Numbered from the stretch's first letter, positions 1 to 11,060 are shown. The stretch: DNA of 64,000 bases from Astropecten irregularis (GCA_963971285.1 OZ020247.1:13040614-13104613); one strand, 5' to 3'. Made by a program: numbers and translations. Notes: a model not told the origin generated them from the letters alone.

Positions 1-102
1 CACAAAATCAGTCGATAGCACCGTACCATATTTGCTAAAGAGTTTCTCCATGTCGTCCTCTTGGCATACGTAAGGCAGGTTCCGCACAAACAAACGCCCC
101 GT
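1..102 (-). CDS. RBM19: RBM19 exon 12 (start of RRM3), cut by window edge
   Basis: Thirty-four codons, TGRLFVRNLPYVCQEDDMEK onward, holding the RNP2 strand LFVRNLPY of the third RRM. Acceptor TATCAG. The exon is open at base 1. Confidence 0.9.
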
Positions 103-3100
103 CTGATATGAGAAACAAAATAATCATACATTCATAGGATAGGATTAATAGAACAAGATGTAAAATGTCAAATTCATAAAGAACAGAATACTTTATAAAC
201 ACCAGACGAGTATGAGAACTTGATTTTCCAAGATTTATCAAATTAGATTCCAATTTTAAAAATACAGTAAAAGAGCAGTTTGCTCCAAAACTACGAGTTC
301 TTTAGAAAATTCTCATATTTAAAAAACAATCATGCTGACAAACAGATACTTTACTTTAGAGAAATGTTAAATTTCAAGCTACTTCTAAAAATATTGCTAT
401 TGTAACATTTGCGTAGAGTTGAGAGGGCCTGACGCGTTTCGATCCTAACAGGATCTTTATCTTTATATTGGATAAAGATCTTGCAAGGATCAAAACATGT
501 CAGGCCCTCTCAACTCTAAGCATTTGATATATTTCAGGTCATTTTGGCTGATTGTCAATAATCCCACCTGTATTATTTGTTTTATTTTTGAAAAGTTGTG
601 TGTGTTAATTAATTTTATTTAAACCAGTGCTTTTTGTGTGATTAACTGTATTAAATTAAAGGAATGTAAAGAGCTCTGACTGTGCCGGTCTGGGTGGAAG
701 GCATTTTGTGAGGGCATTGTATCACTAACAATGAGAGTGAATGGTTCACTCTAGCCAATAGCTTTTGTGCACCATGCCAGTAACCACTGTAATTACTATG
801 TTAAACAGTCTTAACTTTCAGGTGCTCTTTATATTAGTTTGAATAGGATTCTTTTAAAGGTTTTTTTTGTAAATAGGGAATATATAAGGCTAAGAAAGCC
901 CTGCCCTGGCAGAGTGCCACATTGACATGGTGGAGAGTGGTGGTGCGTGTTTATGATGCTATAGTGAACCTGATGGCCATATGAGGGTACCCCACAGCAA
1001 CACTACCTGGACTCAAGGCAAGCTACCGCAGGAGCTACCGGAGGACCAACTCATCATCTGATCATCCCCACCACCACCACCACCACATATCCACCATAAA
1101 TGTCAATCCACCATAAATATCTGTACAACGCTTCCTCAGATTGGCCAAGACCAGAAGGCTTACATTCTGGCACTCTCAAGCCTTCTGTAAGTTGCAAACT
1201 TTGTATTTATTTTCATGCATGATTCATTTGTGTTGAATTTTCATTTGCATGCTTCATTTCAAACTGTTGAGTTGAAAACATTCAAAATTCTTATTTTGCT
1301 AAAGTGCGTCCATTTTGTTCTTTTCTGTTGGTTTTGAACGCACAGGGTCCTCGGGCTAGGGCTCAGCTCAGATTTGAGGAAGCAATCCACCTTCATCATT
1401 ACTCAGTTTTGTTTATTTAGTTATCACCAATTTAGTTCATTTGATTTCATTCTTTTAAACATTTTAAGTGTTTAAATCATTGATTTTGCTGTTCATCATT
1501 TAAGTTTATTTAATTTGAATTCCATATGCATTGTTTTGGATGCTTGCCATCCACTATAAGTTGCTCTGAATTAAATGTTTGTTTTTTTTTTGTTAAGAAA
1601 TTTAACTTTCTGTTTGTTTGGAATTTGTTATTTATGTCATTGCGTGTGTCCATTAACCGTCTGACTAAAAATCACTTACCATCTGTGACACTGATGAGCA
1701 GTTTGCACTTGTATTGTCATTTTGTTTGTTTCTTGAAACTGTCCAATATTGCTTTCTCAACACAACTCCAATCGCACCGTGTCAAATTTCATGTTGAAAT
1801 GGGAAAATGTTCTGATCCAATCAGAATCCTTGTTAGATTTTACACAATGACCTCATCTGATTTATGGCCCAATCAGATGAGGCGAGACCATCTGCCCTGA
1901 ACTGCCTCAGCCAATCACATTGCCTGTTAGAGTGCAGGACGGCATGTCAGATCCAATCAGACAGCTTGTATCTTTATGACTCACCTCACCAATTGGTTCA
2001 TCTGCGCTTTCCAACTCTGCAGCCTGCAGAACAACAGAAAGTCAACAAACATTCTTCATTTTGTGGCAATGTTATCCATTTTATTTAAAAAAAAAACCCA
2101 CAAACATAATTTGTTGAAAAAATGTATCATTCTTAAAGGTACTATCTTACTTAAGTAGGAAACCAAAACAGAAATGTTTACAGATTTAGGTATGACTTAC
2201 AAGGTACAACTTTTCTGCCTGAAATGCTGTATTTATCCAGAAATGAGTAAAACAAAATACCGAAAACAGTTTTGATCTCTGATATCAAAACCTCCATATC
2301 AACAATCACTTTACACTTACAAGTAACAATTGATAAAGATCCTGCTAGGATTGAAACGCATCAGGCCCTCCTAACTCCAGGCATTTGATCAATTTCAGGT
2401 CATTATTTTGGCTGATGAGCAGTTTGCAACAGTTTATTACTTGTAACAATGGGAGACTCTGGAGAACCGGTCTTAAGTCAACAGCGCACGCGCAACCCAT
2501 GATTGCACAAAAGTGAGCATGCGCGCGTTGTTTTGCGCGTCCGTGCTCGTGCGCTGTTGACTTGAAGACCGGTTATCCAAAGTCTCCCATTGAAATGGTT
2601 TTTGTAGTTTTCTACTGTTTTCCAATGATCAATTGAGCTGAAAATGTGTGGTTTTTACTGCATGGAAAATAAAGTTGACAGAACAGCTGCTGTCTGTTCA
2701 TAATTTCAATACCAAAGTATGACACTACTTAACATGCCTAAGAGCGAAAATATCACCATCCTACCTGTTTGGCCCATGGTGCATCACGATCACTGGTACC
2801 CTGTGCTCCTCCCTGGTTCCAGTCATCTCGGAACAGCTCAATATATCGTTTCCCTATGGTACAAACAATGAGTCACAAACATTTTAATTTGGAAAATGTA
2901 CCAAGTGAATTTCATTTCATTTCAAGTTAAAGGTACAGTTCAGGATTGGTATCACACCAAACAGAAATATTCACAGATTTTATACATAAAATGTTCAGGG
3001 TATAAAGTTGGTGAAGGCAGAAACATACTGTTCAAATATTTCCGCTTGTATTTATCCAGAAAGATTAAAACCAAACACCAAAACCATTTTTGATCTTGGC

Positions 3101-6100
3101 AAGATCAAAAATCCGTCTTTATGTTTTATAAGAAAAATTGCGTCGGGTTTTTGCTATTTTCTCGGGACTCAGATGTCCGATTGGGCTCAAGTTTTCACAG
3201 GTTTATCATTTCATGTACATGGTGGATCAGACAGAGTGTGAGTGCTGTTCTGTGACCTTATACCAATCATGTATTATATCTTTAAAGATGTCATAGAGGA
3301 TAAGAAATTATAAAAAAAATACGGTTTAATAGTTAGTTTGTCTCTTACAAATTTGGGAAAATACCTCACCCATGTAATCTTTGTTTCTCTTTAGCGCTTG
3401 GACAATATCCTCTTCAGATGAAAACTCCACGAAAGCCAGACCTGTGGTACAGAGAGAACATTTTGACACGGCTGAAGGATTGTATCTTGGAGCCTGAGAC
3501 ACATCTTCACTCCTTGTTGCTTCTTGTTGGATTTAGAATGATTTTTAAATATTGTGAAAATACTCTACAGATAATCTGATTTCTTCCTACCGGTTCGTTG
3601 TTTCTTCTCATTCAGAGGGATTCTAATCGCTTTGATTGTGATGGGCGAGAAGAAATTCCTGATGTCATTCTGGAAGAAAAAGAGGAAATGTCATAATCAA
3701 TCATTGAAATACTTCGAGTTACGAGGGGGCTGACATTTCGACCTTAGCAGAATCTTATCGAAGGTTATTAAACGTACAGTACTGGATTAGTATAACATAC
3801 CCAAACAGAAATGTTCACAGATTTACCTATAACTTTCAGGGTATAAAGATGGTGCTGGTAGGAACATACCGTTAAAATATTTCTGCCTGAAATGCTTGTA
3901 TTTATCCAGAAATTAGTAATACAAAGACCGAAAACAGTTTGATCTCGGGGTAAGATCAAAACCATTCCTTATGTTTTATAAGAAAAATATTGAGTCGGTT
4001 TTTTGACGGCAATGCCCCAAGCATTCACAGGGAGACATTCTCGCTAGTATGAAAGAACGGTGTTCGAATCTTCACGGAATCTTCACGGAATCTTCACGGA
4101 ATTTTCACGGAATTTTCACGGAATCTTCACTGAATCTTCACTGAATCTTCACGGAATCTTCACGGAATCTTCACAGAATCTTCAGCGAATCTTCCCTGAA
4201 TCTTCCCCAAATCTTCACCAAATCTTCACCCGATCTTCCCCCAATCTTCACTAGATCTTCACTAAATCTTCACTAAATCTCCATCAAATCTTCATCAAAT
4301 CTTCATCAAATCTTCATCAAATCTTCATCAAATCTTAATCGAATCTTAATCAAATCTTCACCAATTCTTTGGAAGCAGTTTGAAAGGGGCAATAGACACT
4401 AGAATCTCTTTACCTCTTTGACGCTGAAGGGGATGCCTCTCATCTTGAGCACATGCTGTCCTCTCTCAAAGTGATCCTCCTTCTTTATGGCTTTCATCAG
4501 CTTGGTCTGAGCGAGATAAAAAAATCAGACGTCATATGGGAGCCGAGTCAGAGATAACTGAGATAACTCTCAGATGGCTGAAATAACTAGACTTAATACT
4601 TAAGTCTTGTCAAAGACCCTTAAGCAAAGACCCATTCCCATTCGATTAGAAAGATTGATTCTAAAACTGAACAGCTCCCGCCAAAAGACAGACAATACTA
4701 GACAAATGGATACCTAAAGCCCTGTCCGCACTGGAATTTTTTTCCTAGGGGTTTCACCGAGCCGAAGGGTTATTGAAAAATGGGTAAATATTATCGGTGT
4801 CCGCACTTGGACTTTCGATTCAGGTAACTTAACCGTGCATGTGCGGAAGAAGTACCGAGCTGTCAATACTAGGCTCATGAGGGTACCCGACTCGCACTGT
4901 CCACACTGGACAGTCTGGACTTTTTGTCTCGGGAATTCTTCCTGGGTAGAAGCTGGCCGGTATTTAATCATCAAAATCTTCAAAAATCAACGGTTTGAGA
5001 TATTAAGTCGATTCTTTCACCAAAAGTGAATGTTAGGCAAGGTCTTTCTGTGTGACACATTGCCTGACCTCTGTGACCTCTACTTCCGGCTAAACAGGAA
5101 GTAGCTCCTCATTTAAAAGTGGTAAGAGCTACATGTATAGGATCATGATTCTTTCGCCAAATGTCAATGTTAGGCAAGGTCTTTCATAGTGACACAATTG
5201 TTATTGACAAGCAATTTATAACATATGCGGAAAAGCCTTGAGTGCTGTTTCCAACAGCCATAAACTCTAGTTTATGTTTTTGAATGTTACCTAATTTTGG
5301 ATCACGATCACAAAGCCTTCTCCCAATGAGAAAGTGTTATTCTAAGATTCATCCATCTTACCTTTGGTGCGACTGCTTGCTTTGTGGGTTCCTTGGGAGG
5401 AGTGACCTTGGTTCCTCCCTGGTCATTATCCGACGATGACCCTCCAGACTCCTTCCCACTGTCATCAGCATCACTGTCACTGTCACTATCTTCGTCACTG
5501 TCCTTGTCACCTCGCTCAGTTTTGTTCACCATCTTGCTCCGAAGATACTATTCAAAGAGACAATCGGACACAATAGAGAAGATATCTGATCTTAGTTTGA
5601 TTTGTAACTCTGAAGGGTTATTACACTAACTAACATATACCGGTAATTTCTTTAATAAACATTGTTATGGCAAAATGGCGGCAATTTGTCGGACCTTGTA
5701 CCACGCCTAATGATTGGTCAATTTGTCAAAAGGTGTGGCCAATTGGATCGGTGTATTGATGATAGATGGATCAAAGGTTGTTCAACTTTCCAGCCAGGGG
5801 TTTGAATGTGAACGTTCTGCTACTCACATCCATGTCCGATATTCCGGGTTTATTGGCTTCTTTGTTGGAGTTATCCTTCTCCCCGTCAACCTCCATCTCA
5901 GGGATATGATCCCCTTTCTTGTCATCATCATCATCAGATGAGGTGTCATCTTCAGATCCTGCAAGAGTATTATTTGGTTAGCAAGAGTATTATAAAGTCA
6001 CTTGACATTGTAGAAAACCTTTAACTTCCAAACATCATCGGTATTAAACCTCTTGCAATCATGGCCAAATCTGCAAAGTGGTCATTGAAGCATATTGAGG

Positions 6101-9100
6101 ATTGTCTATTAGTGGGCATTTACGAAACGGAGGCTCAGGCTCAGGCTCCAGGTCTAACATCCATATGCTGAAAATATAGGTTGTTGTTTTCCATTGAAGC
6201 TGAAGTTCTGTTTTCCTGTTAAACCAGAGAATCTACTTCCGAAACGCAGCCAAAAGCCTCTATTTTGATACCCGTTATTTTAGAATGGATTCACGAAATG
6301 GAGCCAGAGCCTCCGTTTCATAAACACCCATAGACAATCCTCACTCTGCTTTGATGGCCGCTTTGCAGATCAGGACCACATTGACAGTATGTTATGGCAC
6401 TTGCCACATCAAAATGGGGAATGTCTACAATAGGGCATTTTGTGCACAAGTATGTAGCCTATTTTCAATACACATTAAAATATTAAAAATCTATATCATT
6501 GATACCTTCAAATGCTTTGCTGATGTTCTGTCCCTTGCCGTCTGCCTTGACCTTTGACCCCCGATCCCCAGTCCGAGGGTCGGCGACTGTGGCGTCGTTG
6601 CTCCACAGGGGTTTCTTGCTGCGTCCCTGGTGAGCCTCCTTGAATTCCTGGAAGCCTGGGTCCTCTTCCAACTACAGCAAATTCAGGAAAATATTATAAA
6701 GGTAGTATCATACTTTGGTAGGAAACCAAAATAGAAATGTTCACAGATTTAAGTATAACTTACAGGGTATGAAGATGGTGGTGGTAGAAACATACCGTAA
6801 ATTTTTTTTCCTGGCTGAAATGGTGTATTTATCCAGAAATTAGTGAAACAACGACAGAAAATCTTTTTGATCTTTTAAAAGATAAAAAAAAAAAGAAAAA
6901 AAAAAAGAAATACTGTGGCTGTGGCACAAAGTGTTTTGTGCACAAAGTTTTTACTTTGGCAAGCGAGACCTGAGCACATTATTCTTCGCCAAACATAAGA
7001 ATTTCAACTCACTTTGTGTTTTCATGCATTAAAATTGGGTCAGGCGGCAATGTGAAGCTAACAATTAATTGTAAATTGCCTGAATTTGTCACAGCATTTT
7101 ACTGCGTCTTTTGGAGAGTTTTTTGACAATCGGCGTACTTATTAAAGCGTGTACAAAAGTTTTCAGGAGAATGGCAGTTTGCTGCCCTCTATCGATAGCC
7201 CACTCCAAAAGTCTCCCATTATGGTGGCCTAGGTTCACATCCGGCTTGATCCACACAAGTGCCCAGATTCTTTGGTTTTTACCCAGAATATATTACTCTT
7301 TGGTTTTCCTCCCACCTCTTAAAACAGTATTTTCTTCTCAGCATCTTTCCATATTAAAAGTTTCATCACAAACACTAAAAATCCCTGACAGGCTGCTCAC
7401 CTCATGTAAAGGGTTCACTTTTGTCTTTTTCGTATCTCCTTTCTGTGAAAAAAACACCACACATTCATCAAATAACCATACTGACTGACTGCCAAACGAA
7501 CAAAGATAATTGACTATTTTGGGACACCACCAACATAGGGCTGGGTTTGGTATAAAGAGTGCCGGTACAGTTTTCCGGAAGGTCACTGGTTCAAATCCTG
7601 CTCCAGTCAATTTTTCTTTGTTCACTTTTCAATAAAAAGAAAAAAAAAAGTGTTACTGAATGAATTGCTTGGCCTGACCATCTAAAAACAATTCTCCCCC
7701 TGTAAACTCAAATGACACTGATTTTTAAATTGTTTTCACCCAATGTCTGAGAAAGTTTGCTCACATCTTGTGGTCCAGTCAACGTCTTGTCTCCAGTGTC
7801 TGAGCTTCCCTTCTCCTCCTTCTTGGACACCTTCATCTGGAATGCCGAGCTCTTCTCCGAGTACTTGCTCCATGGCCGGGTCAAACTGTCATCTCCCAAG
7901 TCCTTGGCAATCTCAACCTAGATGGCAGAAAATGTCAGAATGATTCATATTCCAAGAATGTATTATTAATTAACAGTAGTGAAGATCTCAACCAAAAACG
8001 AGACCAAAAGATGAAATATTTCATAAAAACGATGTATCTAAAATCAATCAAACAGTTGGAGCATGCACCGTGGCAGCGCGTTGCCACATCTACCTTCAAG
8101 CAGTACTCCTTCGGTCTCTTGATAGCCATCCCCTAGGCAGCCATGCGACCCATCCCCATCCCAGCAAAATAACAATCCATCTGACGCAACCACGTGTCAT
8201 ACGTGATCCATGGGATATAACGGTATGGGGGTGGGGGTCGTTTCATTCATGGCTTATGATTGTATACTCGCCCGAGTATCACCCATTCTACTCCGTGCCA
8301 CATACGAATGTATGATACATGCGTGCATGCAAATTTTATGCAATGCAGCACATCAGCCAATCAAATCTGTTTTGAAAACATTTCCGTCCAAACAACAACT
8401 CCAAGATTTTTGGTCGTACCTGTATTTTGGATGAATCAATGAATGTCTTGTTTAAACATTCTGCGGCTTTTTGCCAGCTAAGCTTCCCTCTGTATCCAAC
8501 GAATGCAAACTTGCGGAAGACTCCCGCCCGAGTGTACTTCAACTGGAGGTCTGTGATCTCTCCATGAGCTGCAAAGATGTTGCGGACTTTCTCCTCTTTG
8601 ATCTGTTATGCAAGATGATAAAATAAACAGGCATGACAGGTTTTTGGCGATGGTTCAGAGCATGGGCATAGATCACGGGGAAGGGTGGGGGTAGGGTAGG
8701 GGGTACACATGTTGATATGCGACTGTTTGCGGATAACATAAAGGTTAACCCTCGTTCGGCTGCATTCAGTCTAGTGCGGTAATGATGCACTGAAATCCAT
8801 AAACAACCGCATCGAAGTGCGTCTGCGCGTGGACTTCAATGATCAGAGTTGTGCATCGCTGCAATAACGAATGCCACAAGAAAAATAGGCAAAAATGTCT
8901 CAAAAACAAAGGGCTGCAGATGTGCCAAATTTGTGGATTTACAATTTTCTTGTGTGAGTTAATGCCCTTGAGCATGTTGAGATATTATGGGGTTCATAGA
9001 CGTGGACGTGAGTAAAGCCAAGGATACGAAGGATACAGAGTATAGGGAGTAGACTGGCCCTAGTATGGGGCTAAAACGAAGCGTCTGTTAATACTAGTGT

Positions 9101-9650
9101 TAGGGGTTTCTTTTCTAACCCACAAGGGTAATTGCCAGACCCCCGTAATTTCCCTCAAAATTCAAAGCCTGCCTCTTTCCACAAATTCAACCTTGCTAAT
9201 ATTGAAGAGGGCATCACATCTGGTCAACATATTTAGTTGAGTTGTTTTACTGTAGAAGCCATGTCTGAAAATAAAGCACTAAACTAACCCCACTTCACTT
9301 GTTTGATATCTTGAACCTGAAAATTATGTCAGCAAGCAAAATTTCAGGGGAATTATAGTCAGTGATACACAAAGCTAACTCTATAATAAGAATATAGGCC
9401 CTAACACATTTTCCGTAATGTGCGTCAGTGGAGTTCTTCCCAGTTTTCCAATAAACGTCACGTTTTTCACGAAACTAATGCAACGCAAAACGCACGACTA
9501 CCACTGACCAATTCAACGTTACGCTGAATTTCTAACTTCCCACGAAACTTTCTTGTTTTCTTTAAAAAGAAACGTTTAAAAGGAAAAATAAAACATAACA
9601 CTGAATCTTCTTACCCCTGGTGGTAGGTTTTTGACGATTAAACGACTCAT
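1..9650 (-). CDS. RBM19: RBM19 (Mrd1-like) multi-RRM ribosome biogenesis protein, 5' part, 12 exons
   Basis: Spliced minus-strand gene. Coding exons, in order of transcription: 9650-9615, 8602-8420, 7917-7765, 7442-7401, 6671-6506, 5958-5828, 5547-5362, 4506-4414, 3669-3591, 3441-3370, 2853-2765, 102-1 (continues off the window). All introns are GT-AG and the phases agree, giving 444 codons in this window. The protein begins MSRLIVKNLPPG, the RNP2 strand of RRM1. RRM1 carries RNP1-like FRKFAFVGY. A Ser/Asp/Lys-rich linker follows, then RRM2 (HVLKMRGIPFSVKE, TGLAFVEFSSEEDI) and the start of RRM3 (GRLFVRNLPY). RRM order and the acidic linker fit RBM19/Mrd1, a nucleolar protein with six RRMs needed for 18S pre-rRNA processing. 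Introns hold MITEs and a 12-bp tandem repeat. The identification rests on recognised sequence; the remaining RRMs lie outside the window. Confidence 0.9.
411..522. repeat. Fold-back element, ~50-bp arms
   Basis: Arms GAGTTGAGAGGGCCTGAC... and ...GTCAGGCCCTCTCAACTC flank a short AT-rich centre containing GATCTTTATC/GATAAAGATC. The right half plus downstream sequence recurs at 2330-2415, so this is a dispersed family. Confidence 0.7.
2449..2591. repeat. Fold-back MITE, family C copy 1
   Basis: Inverted ends AATGGGAGACTCTGGAGAAC... and ...TCCAAAGTCTCCCATT enclose inner arms ACCGGTCTTAAGTCAACAGC / GCTGTTGACTTGAAGACCGG and a GC-rich loop. Other copies are at 46459-46591 and 58109-58258. Confidence 0.75.
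2765..2853 (-). CDS. RBM19: RBM19 exon 11 (end of RRM2)
   Basis: 89 nt, phase 1 in and 0 out. It encodes GKRYIELFRDDWNQGGAQGT and ends DAPWAKQ. Acceptor ACCATAG, donor GTAGGA. Confidence 0.9.
2929..3284. repeat. Family B MITE in RBM19 intron 10
   Basis: Starts TTAAAGGTACAGT...GGATTGGTA and ends CCAATCATGTATTATATCTTTAA. The centre reads TTTTGATCTTGGCAAGATCAAAA. Part of the TTAA-flanked family described in the findings. Confidence 0.75.
3370..3441 (-). CDS. RBM19: RBM19 exon 10 (RRM2 RNP1 strand)
   Basis: 72 nt, phase 1 in and out. It encodes the RNP1-like strand GLAFVEFSSEEDIVQALKRN. Acceptor TACCACAG, donor GTGAGG. Confidence 0.9.
3591..3669 (-). CDS. RBM19: RBM19 exon 9 (RRM2)
   Basis: 79 nt, NDIRNFFSPITIKAIRIPLN to ...KKQRT plus one base (phase 1). 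Acceptor TTTTCTTCCAG, donor GTAGGA. Confidence 0.9.
4062..4365. repeat. 12-bp tandem repeat (AATCTTCACNGA)n in RBM19 intron 8
   Basis: About 25 units of a 12-bp motif. The left end has CGGAATCTTCA units and the right end drifts to ATCAAATCTTC, showing directional divergence. It ends roughly 50 bp from the exon 8 donor. The in-frame ORF across it is only a by-product of a 12-bp period. Confidence 0.85.
4414..4506 (-). CDS. RBM19: RBM19 exon 8 (start of RRM2)
   Basis: Thirty-one codons containing the RNP2-like strand HVLKMRGIPFSVKE. Acceptor CGCTCAG, donor GTAAAG, phase 0. The donor lies about 50 bp from the large 12-bp tandem repeat in the following intron. Confidence 0.9.
5362..5547 (-). CDS. 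RBM19: RBM19 exon 7 (Ser/Asp-rich linker)
   Basis: 186 nt, starting YLRSKMVNKTERGDKDSDED and ending KQAVAPK before donor GTAAGA. A second in-phase acceptor at 5533 would remove YLRSK; the upstream one is preferred for its pyrimidine-rich tract. The repeated Asp-Ser dipeptides are likely a phosphorylation-rich disordered segment. Confidence 0.85.
5828..5958 (-). CDS. RBM19: RBM19 exon 6 (acidic linker)
   Basis: 131 nt, phase 1 in and phase 0 out. It encodes GSEDDTSSDDDDDKKGDHIP and ends ...NKPGISDMD. Acceptor CTTGCAG, donor GTGAGT. Confidence 0.85.
6114..6330. repeat. MITE family D copy 1
   Basis: Inverted ends GGGCATTTACGAAACGGAGG / CCTCCGTTTCATAAACACCC, with GGCTCAGGCTCAGGCTC just inside the left end. 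The core contains AGAGAATCTACTTCCGAAAC. Other copies at 45524-45751, 62692-62905 and a partial copy near 63578-63735. Confidence 0.75.
6506..6671 (-). CDS. RBM19: RBM19 exon 5 (linker)
   Basis: 166 nt, LEEDPGFQEFKEAHQGRSKK to ...KGQNISKAFE plus one base (phase 1). Acceptor ...CTGTAG; the donor is GTATCA, weaker than the others but in the correct phase for exon 6. Confidence 0.85.
6697..6925. repeat. Family A MITE, truncated, in RBM19 intron 4
   Basis: Begins AAAGGTAGTATCATACTTTG and runs through the central TTTTTGATCTTTTAAAAGAT, then degrades in an A-rich tract. Confidence 0.7.
7401..7442 (-). CDS. RBM19: RBM19 exon 4 (micro-exon)
   Basis: Fourteen codons, KGDTKKTKVNPLHE, between a TTTTCACAG acceptor and a GTGAGC donor, phase 0. 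Short, but it keeps the reading frame between exons 3 and 5. Confidence 0.75.
7530..7640 (+). repeat. tRNA-derived SINE, 3' part with A-rich tail
   Basis: Contains the B-box-like GGTTCAAATCCTGCTCC, then CAGTCAATTTTTCTTTGTTC and an A-rich tail. The same tail occurs at 56045-56082 (plus) and near 52598-52635 (minus). Lies in RBM19 intron 3. Confidence 0.6.
7765..7917 (-). CDS. RBM19: RBM19 exon 3 (end of RRM1 and linker)
   Basis: Fifty-one codons starting VEIAKDLGDDSLTRPWSKYS. Acceptor ...CTAG, donor GTGAGC, phase 0 on both sides. The product is lysine- and serine-rich, typical of the linker after RRM1. Confidence 0.88.
8420..8602 (-). CDS. RBM19: RBM19 exon 2 (most of RRM1)
   Basis: Sixty-one codons from IKEEKVRNIFAAHGEITDLQ to ...NKTFIDSSKIQ. 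It contains the RNP1-like strand FRKFAFVGY. The acceptor is ...CAG and the donor GTACGA; phase 0 on both sides. Confidence 0.9.
9615..9650 (-). CDS. RBM19: RBM19 exon 1 (start codon exon)
   Basis: Twelve codons, MSRLIVKNLPPG, ending in phase 0 at donor GTAAGA. The ATG is at 9650-9648. The short N-terminus directly enters the RNP2 strand of RRM1, as in RBM19. The 5' UTR lies beyond 9650 and its limit cannot be seen. Confidence 0.85.
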
Positions 9651-9827
9651 TTTTCTTATCCTATATATTTTTCTGCCATGGATGAAAATTACAGCGCTGA
9701 GAAAAACATCGCCATGTGCTCGCAATGCAATGACACATGTAATGTGATTTAATAATATCAAATTACAAGCACGCCCTCTTTTGACGAGATTGTTTGCACT
9801 CGGTAGCTCTGTGTTATTTAATGTTTG

Positions 9828-10056
9828 TTCTGAAACAGAAATCTGCACAGATTTACCTAGGCCTATAACTTACAGGGTATAAAATGGTGAGGGTAGAAAC
9901 ATACCGTTAACATTTGTTTCTGCCTGAAATACTGTATTTAAACAGAAAAGAGTAAAACCAATTAATGACCCAAATTATTTTTGATCTTTTAAAGACGAGA
10001 AAAGATACTGCGGCCGTTTACACTGTTTTCTAAAAAAGTGGGCACTGCATGGGACT
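9828..10056. repeat. Left part of the family A MITE split by the Polinton
   Basis: Typical family A sequence (CACAGATTTACCT..., GTATTTAAACAG, CACTGTTTTCTAAAAAAGTG) stops at GGGACT, directly before the Polinton end. It resumes at 26898 with GGACT and CACAGATGACTGTTACTGTA. Confidence 0.85.
10052..10056. repeat. Polinton target site duplication, left (GGACT)
   Basis: GGACT directly precedes the terminal inverted repeat and is repeated at 26898-26902. Uninterrupted MITE copies in this window carry GGGACTGAAATTTTCACAG once, so this is the duplicated target. Confidence 0.85.
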
Positions 10057-10174
10057 AGTAGGGAGAGAATCCCAATGCTTGCCCAATTGAGCTTTCGATG
10101 TTCAAGTCTGGGCTGGGCATAATAAAAAAAATCGGAAAAAAATGAGAAAATTAAATAATATTATTTTATATTAT
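10057..10174 (+). repeat. Polinton left terminal inverted repeat, 118 bp
   Basis: Matches the reverse complement of 26780-26897 with two mismatches, both in the A-rich inner part. The inner end is a TATTATAAATAAG stretch abutting the first gene's ATG, so the repeat probably also carries its promoter. Confidence 0.95.
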
Positions 10175-10184
10175 TATAAATAAG

Positions 10185-10955
10185 ATGGAACAAAACAAAA
10201 CAATAAAACATACATACTTTGTAACTGAAAAACATGATCTATATAAAAACGCAGATAAAAGTGAATATAATCATTATGGGTTGTTTAATGAGAAAAATTT
10301 AATAATAAATCCAGCGATTAAAACTTCACAAGAAGTAGTAGAATGTGCTAAATCAAAAATTACTTATAAACATGATGATAAAGAATGTAATTTAATTTTT
10401 ATGTTACCAACAAATTTTTGTTTTGGAATAAATACAATTAATACTTTTGGTGAAGAAAAAAATCCAGACAACACAACTGGCTATCAAATTGTATATAATT
10501 TACAAAATGATTGTGATGAAATTGTTAAATACTTTGATAAAATGAGATGTACAGTAACTAAATATATTGAATCTGATAAAGATAAAAATATACCAAAAAT
10601 AACCAGAACTATGTATATAAACATGGGAAAACAAAGTGTTAAACCAATTTATGATGATAAAAACAAAAAAATGTATATTAAACTTAAATCATATGGAAAA
10701 GGAAATCAATTAAAACAATATACAAAATTGTTTGATTCTAAAAAGAAAAAGATTGATAACATCGATGAATATATGAATAAATCATGTAAAGTTACACCTG
10801 TTCTCATCTGTAATGATATATTTTTTGGTTCTCATGGAAATAGTGGATTTGGTGCAAGTATCAGATTTAAATTAGAACAAGCTTTTATTAGGCAATATGA
10901 AACTATACAAATCCCCACTAATGTCATGTTTGATATTGAAGATATTGATGACTAA
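10185..10955 (+). CDS. Polinton left-end protein, possibly ssDNA-binding (NCLDV DUF5871/DUF2738-like)
   Basis: 256 aa, lysine- and asparagine-rich, without signal peptide or membrane segment. It starts 10 bp inside the terminal repeat, behind TATTATAAATAAG, and ends before a stem-loop terminator. The C-terminal half has the order KPIYDDKNKKMYIKLKSY, then VTPVLICNDIFFG and a glycine-rich turn SGFGASIRFKLEQAFI. This resembles the layout of single-strand-binding DUF5871/DUF2738 proteins of large DNA viruses: a core domain, then a short strand with a GxFG turn and a hydrophobic strand. The acidic tail (DIEDIDD) is also common in ssDNA-binding proteins. The gene is well supported; the function is an inference from remembered family patterns and from its position opposite the polymerase. 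It could also be an unrelated accessory protein. Confidence 0.7.
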   Translation: MEQNKTIKHTYFVTEKHDLYKNADKSEYNHYGLFNEKNLIINPAIKTSQEVVECAKSKITYKHDDKECNLIFMLPTNFCFGINTINTFGEEKNPDNTTGYQIVYNLQNDCDEIVKYFDKMRCTVTKYIESDKDKNIPKITRTMYINMGKQSVKPIYDDKNKKMYIKLKSYGKGNQLKQYTKLFDSKKKKIDNIDEYMNKSCKVTPVLICNDIFFGSHGNSGFGASIRFKLEQAFIRQYETIQIPTNVMFDIEDIDD

Positions 10956-11025
10956 ATCTAGAATATAAAAAAGAAAGCCAAAAAAAATAACAAAAAAATT
11001 ATCATTTTTATTTACACACTAAATT

Positions 11026-11060
11026 AAGCCACATCCAAATTAGGATGTGGCTTTTTTTAC
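11026..11060 (+). terminator. Stem-loop with T run after the left-end gene
   Basis: Perfect 11-bp stem AAGCCACATCC / GGATGTGGCTT with a 6-nt loop, followed by seven T's. Lies 70 bp past the stop at 10955. Confidence 0.7.

Larger units (their letters stand above)
103..2764 (-). other. RBM19 intron 11 with fold-back and MITE copies
   Basis: No exon seen. It holds a fold-back element at 411-522, a half copy of that element at 2330-2415, a truncated family A MITE at 2134-2292 and a fold-back family C element at 2449-2591. The stretch 900-1190 is less AT-rich, with a short CCACCA run, and is unclassified. Confidence 0.6.

Noticed and set aside
4714..4983. Frames in RBM19 intron 7
   Set aside because: Overlap on both strands, no homology recognised and no fit to the RBM19 reading phase.
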